64,000 nt of DNA from Azorinus chamasolen (GCA_963576725.1 OY755247.1:17300526-17364525); one strand, 5' to 3'. Positions 11,114 to 21,516 are shown, counted from the first letter of the stretch. Made by a program: numbers and translations. The notes: generated by a model from the sequence alone, not told the origin.

Positions 11114-12138
11114 TTAACCCTTTCCATGTTCATTATTCATAAAAGAAATTACAACATTATGAGTATTTATTAACTGTAGTTTTATAACATAAACCTTTTA
11201 AAGAATAGTTTTGCTTTGACAAAAACTGTTGAATCAGATCTATATAATGTAACTAGAGCCCCATGTGTCAGAGCATTATATATACGCCCTAAGTATGTGC
11301 TGACGTAACATGCACAATATTAATTTAGGTTGAAAGTATATGTGACCTTGACCTTTGACCTCAAAATCAACAGGGGTCATCTACTGGTTATGACAAACCA
11401 TCCTACTAAGTATGAAGACAGCCCACCTAATATTTATCAAGTTATTGAGCAGATAAGATTTTTGAGTTGAAGCTCACGGTGATCTTGACCTTTGACTGAC
11501 TGACCTCAAAATCAATAGGGGTCATGTAATGGCCATCAACCTTCATACTAAGTATGGAGACAGCACACCTAATATCTATCAAGTTATTGAGCGGACAAGA
11601 TTTTTTAGTTGAAGGCCACAGTGACCTTGATCTTTGACCGACTGACCTCAAAATCAGTATGGGTCATCTACTAGCCATGACCAACATTCCTACTAAGTAT
11701 GAAAACAGCACACCAAATAGTTGTCAAGTTATTGAGCAGACAAGAATTTTGAGTTGAAGGTCACCATGACCATGACCGACTGACCTCAAAATCAATAGGG
11801 GTCATCTACTAGCCATAACCAACCTTCCTATTAAGTATGAAGACAGTACACCCAATAGTTGTCAAGTTATTGAGCGGACAAAGATGTGGCTAACAGACGA
11901 ACAGACGGAGGGACGGACAAGCGCCTTACCATAATACGAGTCGACCAAAGTTACCTTTGTGCGTATAAAAAACAAACAGAGCAAACCCTGATCAGAAGGC
12001 GCCTATACTCCATAAATACGCCTTTCTACGCCTTTGCAAACAGAGCGGACCCATATCAGACTGCTCCTACAGGAGCCATATGATCTAGGTCTACTCTGTT
12101 TGAAATGCAGGAAAATGTTTATATGAAGAAATGGGTTA
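11114..12138. mobile_element. TTAA-A2 element hosting a tandem-core element
   Basis: The A2 left flank stops at ATCTATATAATGT (11250). The hairpin region resumes near 11968 with ACAAACAGAGCAAACCCTG. A second, partly duplicated hairpin follows, ending GAAATGGGTTAA. Confidence 0.55.
11251..11967. mobile_element. Tandem-core element, about 142-bp units with TGACCT clusters
   Basis: Starts AACTAGAGCCCCATG. Four or five units follow, each with GGGGTCAT, CTAAGTATGAAGACAG, TCAAGTTATTGAGC and a TGACCTTGACCTTTGACC-type cluster. A GACGAACAGACGGAGGGACG module closes it. Related in layout to the GT elements. Confidence 0.6.
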
Positions 12139-12399
12139 ATCTCTAAATATGCCATAATAAAATTAAGAGTTTAATAACTTCTATCACAATTTATTAATCT
12201 CTAAATATGCCATAAACTCAAGGCACAATTAAAGTTTAATCACCCCAGCCTGAAAACAGCATAGCAGGGGATTGAATTTTCAATTTAAATCAGCTTTAAA
12301 CCTGACAATGCATTGATTTAGGCTGACAAAATAAATTTCATCACTGAATGTACAACTTGGTTGTTTTTACCTCATAAACAACTTCTTGCATTCTAGAGA

Positions 12400-12804
12400 C
12401 AGCAAAACTCCTCTACGCCAGACAAACAAATTAGTATAATCAATATCAGTCTTACAGACAGGTGGCAGCTTAATGCAGGATGAAAGTCATGCAAAGAAAC
12501 TTCCTTTTGGAGCTTTCGGCATGACTTTCATCCTGCATTAACCCTTACAACACTGAATTTTCAAATGGACTATTCCAAAATTCAAACCGGTCAAGATCAT
12601 GGTGAATAGTTAGAGATTTTTCTAAGGAAAAAGTGAAACATGACAAACGAGAGGCCTCCTCTAGGAGCCCTCTCATCTGGGTCTACACTGTTTGCAAAGG
12701 ACATTACTGACTTGTGACCCGCACTGTAAGGGTTAAGTAACCACCTGCTTAAAATAACCTAAATTCTTCTTTATTTAAAGTTCTGGTTTAGAGGGATTTT
12801 ATTG
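12400..12804. mobile_element. Decayed TA-1 MITE hosting a TTAA-D element
   Basis: The left end CAGCAAAACTCCTCTA and right end TAGAGGGATTTTATTG are eroded TA-1 ends. The interior GACAGGTGGCAGCTTAATGC and CACCTGCTTAAAAT match other TA-1 copies. The CATTAAGCAGCCACCTGCC stretch of TA-1 is split by the insertion at 12542. Confidence 0.65.
12542..12732. mobile_element. TTAA-D element with a provable TTAA target duplication
   Basis: CCCTTACAACACTGAA to GCACTGTAAGGG, flanked by TTAA at 12538-12541 and 12733-12736. The host TA-1 sequence elsewhere in the window (8241, 58627) has one TTAA at this point, so the duplication is exactly TTAA. Confidence 0.8.
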
Positions 12805-12959
12805 TAACTGTCATTCCAAAAATCTTTGTTGGCCAAAAAATTTTGCACAGTTGATTTTATTTCTCTTTTTTCGTCTCTAAAAGCTGTGCTCAGAATGTAA
12901 AATAGATTGGGCTCTTCTGGGACATTGAATAAATTGACATCCTACCAGTATGCCTTGAA

Positions 12960-13046
12960 CCAGTAGGAACCTCCAGGAGCCGTCTGATCTCGGTCTTCTC
13001 GGTTTTGTATATGCATGAGAAGGCGTTTATATGATGGAAAGGGTTA
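12960..13046. repeat. TTAA-A right half
   Basis: ACCTCCAGGAGCCGTCTGATC, then GAAGGCGTTTATATGATGG and AAAGGGTTAA. The left part is missing. Confidence 0.5.
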
Positions 13047-13257
13047 AATAAACTGCAGACCCTGATCACACTGTATCAGAGGGAGCCAAATTATCTGGAT
13101 CTAGATTGCATGTCCTTTTTTGTTGACGCAAGTAGTAACAGAGAATAGGGGAATGTTAAATTTCAAGCTCAGGGAGAAAACAAGTATATTATATATCTAA
13201 ATGTGCTCAGTGATAATAAGTTTTATTCATAATTAATATTTTATTTGAAAGAGATGC

Positions 13258-13390
13258 CTGTTCACACATTTGAAAACAAAATAGACCAAGATCAGACAGC
13301 TTCAGTAGGAGCCCTTTATAATCAGAGCCTGTTGGTTGTTTACATGCAGGAGCTGTCTGGTCTGGGTCTATTCTGTTGCAAAGGCATTAA
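13258..13390. repeat. Diverged TTAA-A core
   Basis: TGAAAACAAAATAGACCAAG arm, and a second GGAGCTGTCTGGTCTGGG arm after an insertion. Ends at the TTAA of the next element. Confidence 0.45.
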
Positions 13391-13896
13391 CCCTTTCCCT
13401 AGTCTACATTTATTTACAAATGTCATTACCTACTGAATATTCATGGCCAAAACAATTATAATGAAATATTGAAAGTGGAACATTGTAGCCATTTTAGAAA
13501 CTAACGAAACAGATCTATCAATGGTCCATTAGCAAACAGAGCAGACGCTGATCAGACGGCTCCTCCAGGAGCCGTCTGATCTTGGTCTACTCTGTTTGCA
13601 AAGGTGTGAAAAGGTATTTATAAAACAGAAAGGGTTAACGCTTTCCCTCATATAAACGTGTTTTCACGCATTTGCAAACAGAGAAGACCCAGATCAGACG
13701 GCTCCTAGAGGAGCCGTCTGATCAGCGTCTGCTCTGTTTGCTAATGGAATTTGATAGATCTGTTTCTTTACTTTCTAAAATGGCTACAATGTTCCACCTT
13801 CCATATTTCAATATGACTACATGTATATGTATTTTGTTCATGAATATTCAGTAGGAATTGAAATTTGGAAGAAACATAGAACAGGGAAAGTGTTAA
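13387..13896. mobile_element. Two TTAA-A1 MITEs head to head sharing one TTAA
   Basis: Copy 1 (13391-13634) is inverted relative to copy 2 (13639-13892), and both meet at the single TTAA 13635-13638. Core centres are GGCTCCTCCAGGAGCC and GGCTCCTAGAGGAGCC. The pair is itself a roughly 510-bp imperfect palindrome with two internal palindromes. Confidence 0.8.
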
Positions 13897-14430
13897 ATGG
13901 CATATATATTGAGCAAAAGGTTAATAACACTGTCATATAGTTTTAGAGAAAAATATTGACTACTCAGTGACATATTTCTTCAACGACATATAAAAATCCA
14001 CAAGTTCTTTTATGAATTGGATACAATTAACAAACTTCAAACTCTTATAAGTTGACAGTTTACCTACTGAGTTATATCAATCATTATTAAGCAGTTTCAT
14101 TCCTGACAGATCCCTAATTGCAGTCCTGACAGCTCTTTAACTCCTACCTAATTGTTTTGTCAGAGCTTAGGACCGACATTCTATTAACATCAAATTAATC
14201 AACACCAATACTGACAGGGCTTAGCTCCTAAAATAAAACAAAAAATCTTGCTACCAGTTTGCCAGATTAAATTGCTGCGTGCCTTTGTGGAGATTTTTTC
14301 AAATCCTTAATTAAAACCTCATGTAGTCCAGACAACAGATTTCAGCTTCAGTCTTCTGACATAAAAGTTAATCCTAGCTTCACACCATCTATTGTTATAC
14401 TGTTTTTTAACTAATAAATAAAAAGAATAC
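13897..14430. other. Intronic sequence, nothing recognised
   Basis: AT-rich, no ORF or repeat family identified. Confidence 0.4.
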
Positions 14431-14585
14431 TTAACCCTTTACTCCACAGGCTATTTTTAGACCCATCCTCTTTGAATGAATCTACCCAAAAGGAGCATTT
14501 ATAACAGAAAAGTCAAGAATCTGATCTGGGTCTACTCTGTTTGCAAATGTGTGTAAAAAGGCATTTATATGAAGGAAAGGGTTAA
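14431..14585. mobile_element. Chimeric TTAA element, B left half joined to A right half
   Basis: The left half reads as TTAA-B (GGCTATTTTTAGACCC, AAAAGGAGCATTTATAA). After about 14518 it switches to the TTAA-A right arm (ATCTGATCTGGGTCTACTCTG) and ends GGAAAGGGTTAA. No palindrome remains. Confidence 0.65.
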
Positions 14586-14782
14586 ATAAGTTATATCCAA
14601 TCTAGTAGAAAGCCATATTACCCATGGCCCTATACCAAGTAGTCTCCTAATGAGGAAAAAATTAAGTAATAACAATCCTTTATTGTTAGCTCAAAAACCA
14701 AAATTCCTGTAACTTTGGACACTGATCAAGCTCTTTATCATGGTACAAGTTGAATGTCACTAAACAAGAATTCCAATCAAAA
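14540..14782. repeat. Duplicated segment, copy 1 (partner at 27547-27801)
   Basis: The right end of the TTAA-A plus about 200 bp of unique-looking sequence (CCATATTACCCATGGCCCTA, AATAACAATCCTTTATTG) is repeated nearly unchanged at 27547. It is followed here by an RC element and there by uninterrupted sequence. Confidence 0.75.
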
Positions 14783-15921
14783 ACAAGAGGGTCAAGATGG
14801 CCCTAAATCGCTCACCTGATTACCATAGATTTAAGATTATAGCTGGGCAGTCCCAGGATGGGGCCAATATTGACCTAAGGGAACAATGTTGATAGTGGGT
14901 CATAAGCAGTGGTTCTGGAGAACAATATTTTCAAAGATTAAGAATATTGATTTTATCAAGACAATCATTCTGACCAATGACAATTGGGCTAAAAATGTGA
15001 CCTCTAGAGATTTTTCTAAGACTTGACCTAGTGACCTACTTTTTGATCCCACCCCAACCATGTTCAATCTCAAACTTGATATCACCAAAACAATTATTCA
15101 GAGCAAGTTTGAGGAAGATTGGACTAAAAATGTGGCCGCTGGGGTGTAAACAATTTTTTTCTAATATATGACCTAGTGACCCAACTTAATCCACTTTCAA
15201 ACTCTTCAAAGATTTTATCAGGACAATCATTCTGACTAAGGTTCATGAGCTGAAAATGTGCAGTCAAGCGTGTTCACAAGGTTTTCCTACCATTTAACCT
15301 AGTGACCTAGTTTTTGACTCCACATGACCAACTTTTATTAAACTCGTTCGAGATTTTATCAAGACAATCATTCTGACTGAGTTTCATGAAGACTGGACAA
15401 AAAATGTGACCTCTAGTGTGTTCACAATGTTTCTCTACTATTTGACCAGGTGACCTAGTTTATTTTGACCCCACATGATCCACTTTCAACCTCATCTAAG
15501 ATTCTATCAAGACAATCATTTTGACTAAGTTTCATAAAGATTGGACAAAAAAATGTGACCTCTAGAGTGTTAACAAGGTTTTTCTAATGTTTGATCTAGT
15601 TACCTAGTTTTTGGTCCCACATGACCCACTTTTAAACTCGAGATTTTATCAAAACAATAATTCTGATCAAGTTTCATGAAGATTGCATTAAACAAGAAGG
15701 CCAGAATGGCCCTGACATCGCTCACCAGATAATCAGAGGAGAAGATTTTCAAAGATTTCACTATCTGTTTCTATAGAAAACTAGCCGGCCCTGGGGTGGG
15801 GCCAATTTTAATTCAGAAAGAATAAATTATTCTATACTAATGTTCAAAATTTCAGATATTTTCATTACATCTTCACGAGTTCATATTATTATTCATATCA
15901 AATCTTAAGATTGATGTACTT

Positions 15922-16149
15922 TTAACCCTTCCCCTGTTCTATATTTATTCAAAATTTCAATACCTAGTGCATATTCATGGACAAAAAAGTGGGACAGTGT
16001 AGCCATTTTAGAAAGCAAAGAAACATATTTCAAATTCCATTGACAAATAGATCAGACTCTGATCAGACAGCTGCTATAGTAGCCATCTGATTTGGGTCTG
16101 TTCTGTTTGCAAATGCATGAAAAGGCATTTATATGAGGGAAAGGCTTAA
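15922..16149. mobile_element. TTAA-A1 MITE inside RC-1
   Basis: TTAACCCTTCCCCTGTTC to GGGAAAGGCTTAA, centre GCTGCTATAGTAGCC. Further A-type sequence with a second hairpin (GCTACTGCATGAGCC) continues to GGTTAA at 16336. Confidence 0.7.
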
Positions 16150-16204
16150 TTAAGTAAACATATTATAAGTACATGTATATTGTACACAAAATGAAAATAA
16201 TTTA

Positions 16205-16336
16205 ATGCAATTTGCACTATATTATTCATAAGCAAATAGAGCAGATTGATCAGATGGCTACTGCATGAGCCATCTGATCTGGGTCTACTCTGTTTGCAAA
16301 TGTGTAGAAATGCATATTTATGGAGTAAATGGTTAA
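16205..16336. repeat. TTAA-A fragment with hairpin
   Basis: ATTCATAAGCAAATAGAGC arm, GAGCCATCTGATCTGGGTC arm, and TATTTATGGAGTAAATGG end. Confidence 0.55.
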
Positions 16337-16534
16337 TTGTTCTATTTACATGTCAGATCTATTTTGCAACTGCCATTATCCAGAAGTGAGGCAATTCAGA
16401 TGTAATCAAAGTGGGAAAGGGAGATAACCTACCTTTTATGTATGCTAAAAATAGCCAGCTAAAAATAGACACTGCTCTCCAAGATGCAATAGAACACTTG
16501 AATTTGTATTAAGCAGATACTGTTATAGGCTCTA

Positions 16535-16605
16535 TATTGATAGCTGGCAGCTTAATGCAGGGCATAGATATGGAAAAAAAGCTTTAAGAGCTTTCTGCAT
16601 TTTGA
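16535..16605. repeat. TA-1 fragment
   Basis: GATAGCTGGCAGCTTAATGC and AAAAGCTTTAAGAGCTTTCTG match the core of TA-1. Both ends are missing. Confidence 0.45.
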
Positions 16606-17580
16606 GAATTATCCACACAGTTTTCTCAATCTAAAATGAGTGTGTGTAATTTGTCTAAACACAATTTCTACTCTACTGATCAGGCTAAGGGTGATTACCA
16701 ATACACTCTGACACACTGGCTAGTCCTATCAGAGAACTGGCTTATCTCTGAAATATGGGGAAACCTTTAACCTGGAGTTTCTGATGTGAAGAAGTCTATA
16801 TACACAGGACGGTGCCAATTTTAACCTCAGAACTATGATATTAACAAAACTGATAAAGGTATGCTAAGCAAATCTATACAACAAATATCTAAGCTCTGGG
16901 ACATGTAGTTTTGACAAGAAGGGTTTCAAAGTTTTTCCCATGCATGTATAGTGATCCCATGGGCTGTTTAAGCAGTCAGCTACAAAAACCTGGCAATCCC
17001 TGGGGTGGGGCCAATTTTGACCCTAGGGGCATAATTTATATAACTTTTGTAGAAGACCTGAAGTTGAAGCTATGTGCCAAATATGAAAGCTGAGAACCTT
17101 CTAGTTTGAGAAGAGAAGAATTTCAAAGTTTTCACTATATGTTTCTTTTGAAAACTGAAAACCCCTGGGGCAGGGCCAATTTTGACCCCAGGGGCATAAT
17201 TTATATAACTTTTGTAGAGGACCTACAGATGATGCTATGTACCAAAGATGAAAGCTGAGAACCCTGTAGATTCAGAGGAGAAGATTTTTAAAGGTTGAAA
17301 TTGTTGACGCCCGACGACGGACGACGCACGATGACGGACATCAGGCGATCACAAAAGCTCACCCTGAGCACAAAAGTGCTCTGGTGAGCTAAAAAAGTGA
17401 CCTCTAAAGTGTTCACAAGGTTTTTCTACTATTTTACCTAGTGACCTAAAATTGGACTAAAACTGTAACCACTAGAGTGTTCACAAGCAAATTGTTCATG
17501 ACGCACGCCGGACATTCAAGTCTCCGAAAAGCTCACCCTGAGCTTTGCTAAAATTGATCTTATGGAATTTGTATTCGTAT

Positions 17581-17652
17581 TATTCTATACAATTTAACCA
17601 GCATATTAAGGGTTATATATACAATTTAACCAGCATATTAAGGGCTATATAA
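17581..17652. repeat. Short tandem duplication, about 36 bp
   Basis: ACAATTTAACCAGCATATTA occurs twice in direct succession. The partner locus at 27840 has one copy. Confidence 0.8.
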
Positions 17653-17770
17653 AGAAAGAAGAGACTCCTGAATGTCACCTTGCAAGTGACAAAAAATACA
17701 GTTTGGTTGTATGAGAACGAAATGGTATGAAACTGCAACGGAACTGAATGTAGATGCAAAAAGTAGTCTA

Positions 17771-17934
17771 TTAACCCTTTCCTCCATAAATATGCCTTTC
17801 TATGCCTCTGTATAAGTCACTTTTTGAAACAATTGTGATAAATACAGCATTTGCTCCATAGGAGCAAATGCTTTATTTATCACAATGGTTTCAAGAGGTA
17901 GGATCTTAAAATAGCCTATGAGAGAATGGGTTAA
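17771..17934. mobile_element. TTAA-B MITE, shortened
   Basis: TTAA flanks. The palindrome has centre TGCTCCATAGGAGCA and the right flank is internally deleted to AGAGAATGGGTTAA. Confidence 0.65.
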
Positions 17935-18072
17935 CTTGCCTTTCCCCTATGAAATGCCTTTCAAAGATCAGACAACTCCTATTCGAGCCATCTGATCAGA
18001 GTCTGCTCTGTGTGTAATATAGATCTGCTATGGGCAAAAATTCCCATGCCCATGTGCCATTATAAAATTTAA
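17931..18072. mobile_element. TTAA-A2 element, truncated left flank
   Basis: GATCAGACAACTCCTATTCG and CGAGCCATCTGATCAGAGTC arms, then TGGGCAAAAATTCCCATGCC. Shares a TTAA with its neighbours on both sides. Confidence 0.5.
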
Positions 18073-18266
18073 CCAATTCCTCCATAGGCTATTTTCAGAT
18101 CCAACCTATTTGAAAACATCTACCGAAAATTGTGTAGTTTTGAAACTATTGTGATAAATAGAGCATTTGCTCCTATGGAGCAAATGTTTTATTTATTACA
18201 ATGGTTTCATTAAGTGACTTTTCGTAGAAAGGCGTAGAAAGGCGTATTTATGAAGGGAAGGGTGAA
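18069..18266. mobile_element. TTAA-B MITE
   Basis: TTAACCAATTCCTCCATAGG, centre TGCTCCTATGGAGCA, and a duplicated GTAGAAAGGC near the end. The right terminal TTAA has become TGAA. Confidence 0.65.
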
Positions 18267-18576
18267 TGTAATTAACATCATTACTTCTTACATGAATATT
18301 CTTGGAGTAAAAGTTGTAAGAGTAACCACTCCTCATCAGATTTTAGTCATTATAATAATTATTGTGAACAAAATGACAGGGATGGCTGTACTGATGTTGA
18401 AACTGACAAAATTGTAAAAGTTTTTGCACAACCACAACACCCACAGGAGAGATCTGAAAGGCTATGGCAGTATCTTTAATGTTTCTCTCTGAAAAACAGG
18501 CAAGGTAAAATGTCTCTTATCATCCTACACAGAAGACGAACTCTTTACAAATGAGAGATCACCCTCTAGCAGTGAT

Positions 18577-19075
18577 TTAACCCTTTACTCCATGAATATT
18601 TATGCAAGAAATAATGACATCATGAATATTAATTAGCCCTTTCCTTTATATCGACACCTTTCAAGCGTCTGCAAACAGAGTAGACCCTGATCAGATGGCT
18701 CCTAAAGGAGCCGTCTGATCAGGGTCTGCTCTGTTTGCTAATGGAATTTGAAGGACCTGTTTTAGTTTCTCAAACGGCTACACTGATCCACCTTCCATAA
18801 TAGCATTATAACTACTTTGTCCATGAATATTCAGTAAGTATTGAAATTTGGAACAAAATATAGAACAGGGAAAGGGTTAAGATTAATTGTTATATAATAG
18901 CACATGGACACAGGAAGTTTTTGTCCCGGCAGAAACTGTAGAATCATATCTATATAAATATATCATAAGCAAACAGAGCAGACCCTGATCAGTCTGAAAC
19001 TACAGCAACTGTTTGATCTGGGTCTATTCTGTTTGCAAAGGTGTAGAAAGGCGTATTTATGGAGTAAAGAGTTAT
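18577..19075. mobile_element. TTAA-A2 MITE hosting a TTAA-A1
   Basis: TTAACCCTTTACTCCATG, AATGACATCATGAATATTAA, then the insertion, then GATTAATTGTTATAATAGC as in intact A2 copies. Hairpin centre AAACTACAGCAACTG, end GGAGTAAAGAGTTAT. Confidence 0.75.
18637..18876. mobile_element. TTAA-A1 MITE nested in A2
   Basis: CCCTTTCCTTTATATCG to AGAACAGGGAAAGGG, flanked by TTAG (18633) and TTAA (18877). The hairpin centre is GGCTCCTAAAGGAGCC. Confidence 0.8.
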
Positions 19076-19154
19076 ACTGTCTCTTTAACAGCCTACACAG
19101 AAGACAAACTCTTTACATATGAGATATCACTCCCTAGCAGTGATTTAAGAATTG

Positions 19155-19500
19155 TTCATGCATCTGAGTAATATTTCATAAAAACAATAAGTCAGCCGGA
19201 GCACTGAACAATTTCAAGCAATTTGAAAAAATTGGGGTTCGTAAATAAGGACTATAAATGGATGCCACAGACAAAATAACATTTTCCTGTATTTATCTGT
19301 TTTTACATTAGCCATTGTTTTTGCAATGCAAACATCGGGTCTAATTTAGCAATGCACTGCTCAAAATGATATAGACTTTCATATTTCTTATATTTCTTTT
19401 AAAAACCCTTATCAAAAAATGTCAAACAAAATTAATCCTGATGAATTGCAAAAATTACTATGCTCCCCATTTGGATCCAAACTGTTTTTCTTTCATTTGG
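19155..19500. other. Intronic sequence, nothing recognised
   Basis: AT-rich, no frame and no repeat identified. Confidence 0.4.
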
Positions 19501-19756
19501 TTAACCCCTTGAATGCTGAATCAGTGTATGCCTTTCTATGCCTTTGCAAACAGAGTAGACCCTGATCAGACAGCTCCTATAGGAGCCGTCTGATCAGGGT
19601 CTGCTCTGTTTGTTTATAATATATAATATATAAATGATTCTACAGTTTCTGCTATGGTCAAAGATTTCTGTGCCCAAGTGCTATTACAATAATAATCTAA
19701 TCAATATTCATAATGTCTTTATTTCTTACATGAATATTCATGGAGTAAAGCGTTAA
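19501..19756. mobile_element. TTAA-A2 MITE, full length
   Basis: TTAACCCCTTGAATGCTG to GGAGTAAAGCGTTAA, centre AGCTCCTATAGGAGCC, with a short (TA)n in the right flank. Confidence 0.75.
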
Positions 19757-19764
19757 TTTATCTA

Positions 19765-19860
19765 TAGGCATTGTTACGCCTTTACACATTAGCTGTTGTC
19801 ACTAGTAGCTGTCTGATTAGGCTTTGCTCTGTTTGGGAATAATATAGATCAGATTCTACA
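19765..19860. repeat. TTAA-A2 fragment
   Basis: Diverged hairpin: GCTGTCTGATTAGGCTTTGC, then ATAGATCAGATTCTACA running directly into family H. Confidence 0.45.
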
Positions 19861-20053
19861 CAGAGCTCCAGATAAGACGTGTACATTAGAATATTTTCAA
19901 GAATAACGCCTTTATTTCTCCACCAAACTCTATACTGTGACCACGTTTTAGAATCGTCTCTTCGAGAGGATTCTAAAGAGTGGTCACAGTATAGGGTTTG
20001 GTGGAGAAATGATGATTTTAGTATTTGGGTACGCACCCTTATCTGTAGCTCTG
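19861..20053. mobile_element. Family H foldback MITE, best copy
   Basis: CAGAGCTCCAGATAAG start and TTATCTGTAGCTCTG end. Internal arms are TTTCTCCACCAAACTCTATA and its complement, around GAATCGTCTCTTCGAGAGGATTC-like centre bases. Frames of 116 and 69 codons here are products of the foldback. The CAGAG/CTCTG ends resemble hAT termini, but no clear 8-bp duplication is visible. Confidence 0.6.
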
Positions 20054-20190
20054 CACAGTTTTTGCAGAACCAAAACTTCCCTCGTTGATCACATAAAATC
20101 AATGACCTAGGCCCCTGGGACATCCTTACCATTGCAATCTAAATGTTCATGTAAGCTATGCAGACACGTAATTTGAAGAAAAAAAAAGAA

Positions 20191-21320
20191 ACAAGAGGAC
20201 CCTGAGGGTCCTGGGGCGCTCACCTGACATTTGTTAAGTGTTGGTTACAACAATGTTACACACAAGTAATGGACAAGATTTTTCTAAAATTTGAAAATAT
20301 ACAAGATATCATCATATTTTAGAATTTTAGAAACTTGCAAGAGGGCCACCTAAAGACCATTCCTGCCAGATATCATTCAAATCTGATTGGTAGTTTCAGA
20401 GAAGAAGGTTTTTAAAGTTTTCTATATAAATAAATAAGGAAAGTGGCCCCGCCCCCTGACGGCCATGTTTTTTTAGATATCATCATGAATTTTAGAAACT
20501 TGCAAGAGGGCCACCTAAAGACCATTCCTGCCAGATATCGTTCAAATCTGATTGGTAGTTTCAGAGAAGAAGATTTTTAAGTTTTCTATATAAACATATA
20601 AGGAAAGTGGCCCCGCCCCCTGGCGGCCATGTTTTTTGAGATATCATCATGAATTTTAGAAACTTGCAAGAGGGCCACCTAAAGACCATTCCTGCCAAAT
20701 ATTGTTTAAATCTGATTGGTAGTTTCAGAGAAAAAGATTTTTAAAGTTTTCTATATAACTATATAAGGAAAGTGACCCGCCCCCTGGCGGCCATGTTTTT
20801 TGAGATATCATAATGAATTTTAAAAACTTGCAAGAGGGCCACCTAAAGACCATTCCTGCCAAATATTGTTTAAATCTGATTGGTAGTTTCAGAGAAGAAG
20901 ATTTTTAGTTTTCTATATAACTATATAAGGAAAGTGGCCCCGCCCCCTGGCGGCCATGTTTTTTGAGATATCATCATGAATTTTAGAAACTTGCAAGAGG
21001 GCCACCTAAAGACCATTCCTGCCAAATATTGTTTAAATCTGATTGGTAGTTTCAGAGAAGAAGATTTTTAAAGTTTTCTATATAACTATATAAGAAAAGT
21101 GGCCCCGCCCCCTGGCAGCCATGTTTTTTGAGATATCATCATAAATTTTAGAAACTTGCAAGAGGGCCACCTAAAGACTATTCCTGCCAGATATCGTTTA
21201 AATCTGACGAGTAGTTTCAGAGAAGAAGATTGTTGAAAATTGTTGACGCACGACGGACGACGGACGACAGACATTCAAGTGATCACAATAGCTCACTCTG
21301 AGCATGCTCAGGTGAGCTAA
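20191..21320. mobile_element. RC-3 element, about 164-bp cores
   Basis: ACAAGAGGACCCTGAGGGTCC, GGCGCTCACC, then about five units with CCCCGCCCCCTGGCGGCC, ATATCATCATGAATTTTAG, CAAGAGGGCCACCTAAAGAC and TCTATATAACTATATAAGG. The GACGCACGACGGACGACGG module follows, then the hairpin AGCTCACTCTGAGCATGCTCAGGTGAGCT-type end and CTAA. Same ends as RC-1 and RC-2 with an unrelated core. Confidence 0.65.
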
Positions 21321-21360
21321 TAAAAAGAAGTCCACAATACAGACTAATTTTACACAGCAC

Positions 21361-21516
21361 CTTGCGTTATGCAGCAAACAAGTGTTGAGGAAAGCTCCTG
21401 CATGAGCTTTCTGCAACACTCATTTGCTGCATTGTCACAATGTGTGTCAGAACACCAGGCTATATCAACCACAAACCACCATCTTAAGGTAGCCATTATA
21501 GGCAGGTTTTACTGTA
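21361..21516. repeat. TA-1-like foldback fragment
   Basis: GCAGCAAACAAGTGTTG, centre AGCTCCTGCATGAGCT, CAACACTCATTTGCTGC. At the right, GGCAGGTTTTACTGTA is the TA-1 terminus. The left terminus is absent. Confidence 0.5.

Larger units (their letters stand above)
15692..17392. mobile_element. RC-1 element nested in RC-2, itself hosting TTAA elements
   Basis: ACAAGAAGGCCAGAATGGCC start. Cores with CCCTGGGGTGGGG, the GACGCCCGACGACGG module and CTCTGGTGAGCTAA end it. The host reads GATTGCATTA before and AAAAGTGACC after, and intact RC-2 units read GATTGGACTAAAAATGTGACC. So no duplication longer than a few A's was made. Confidence 0.65.
14783..17551. mobile_element. RC-2 element, about 145-bp cores, with an RC-1 inside
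   Basis: Starts ACAAGAGGGTCAAGATGGCC and CGCTCACCTGATTACC. Cores of about 145 bp contain TTTTATCAAGACAATCATTC, AAGTTTCATGAAGATTGGAC and a TGACCTAGTGACCT pair. They are interrupted at 15692-17392 and resume as AGTGACCTCTAAAGTGTTC. The end is GCTCACCCTGAGCTTTGCT. The usual CAGGTGAGCT is lost, apparently by deletion between GCT repeats. Confidence 0.65.
18507..19155. repeat. Direct repeat (about 70 bp) flanking a TTAA-A2
   Basis: CTACACAGAAGACGAACTC...CTAGCAGTGATTTAA before the element is repeated at about 19097-19152 as CTACACAGAAGACAAACTC...CTAGCAGTGATTTAAG. The second copy shows one uninterrupted TTAA, so it reads as an empty site. Confidence 0.65.

Noticed and set aside
19782..20132. 116-codon and overlapping 69-codon frames on opposite strands
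   Set aside because: Both read the two arms of a family H foldback, giving the same peptide segment (LYCDH, SQYRVWWRN) on both strands.
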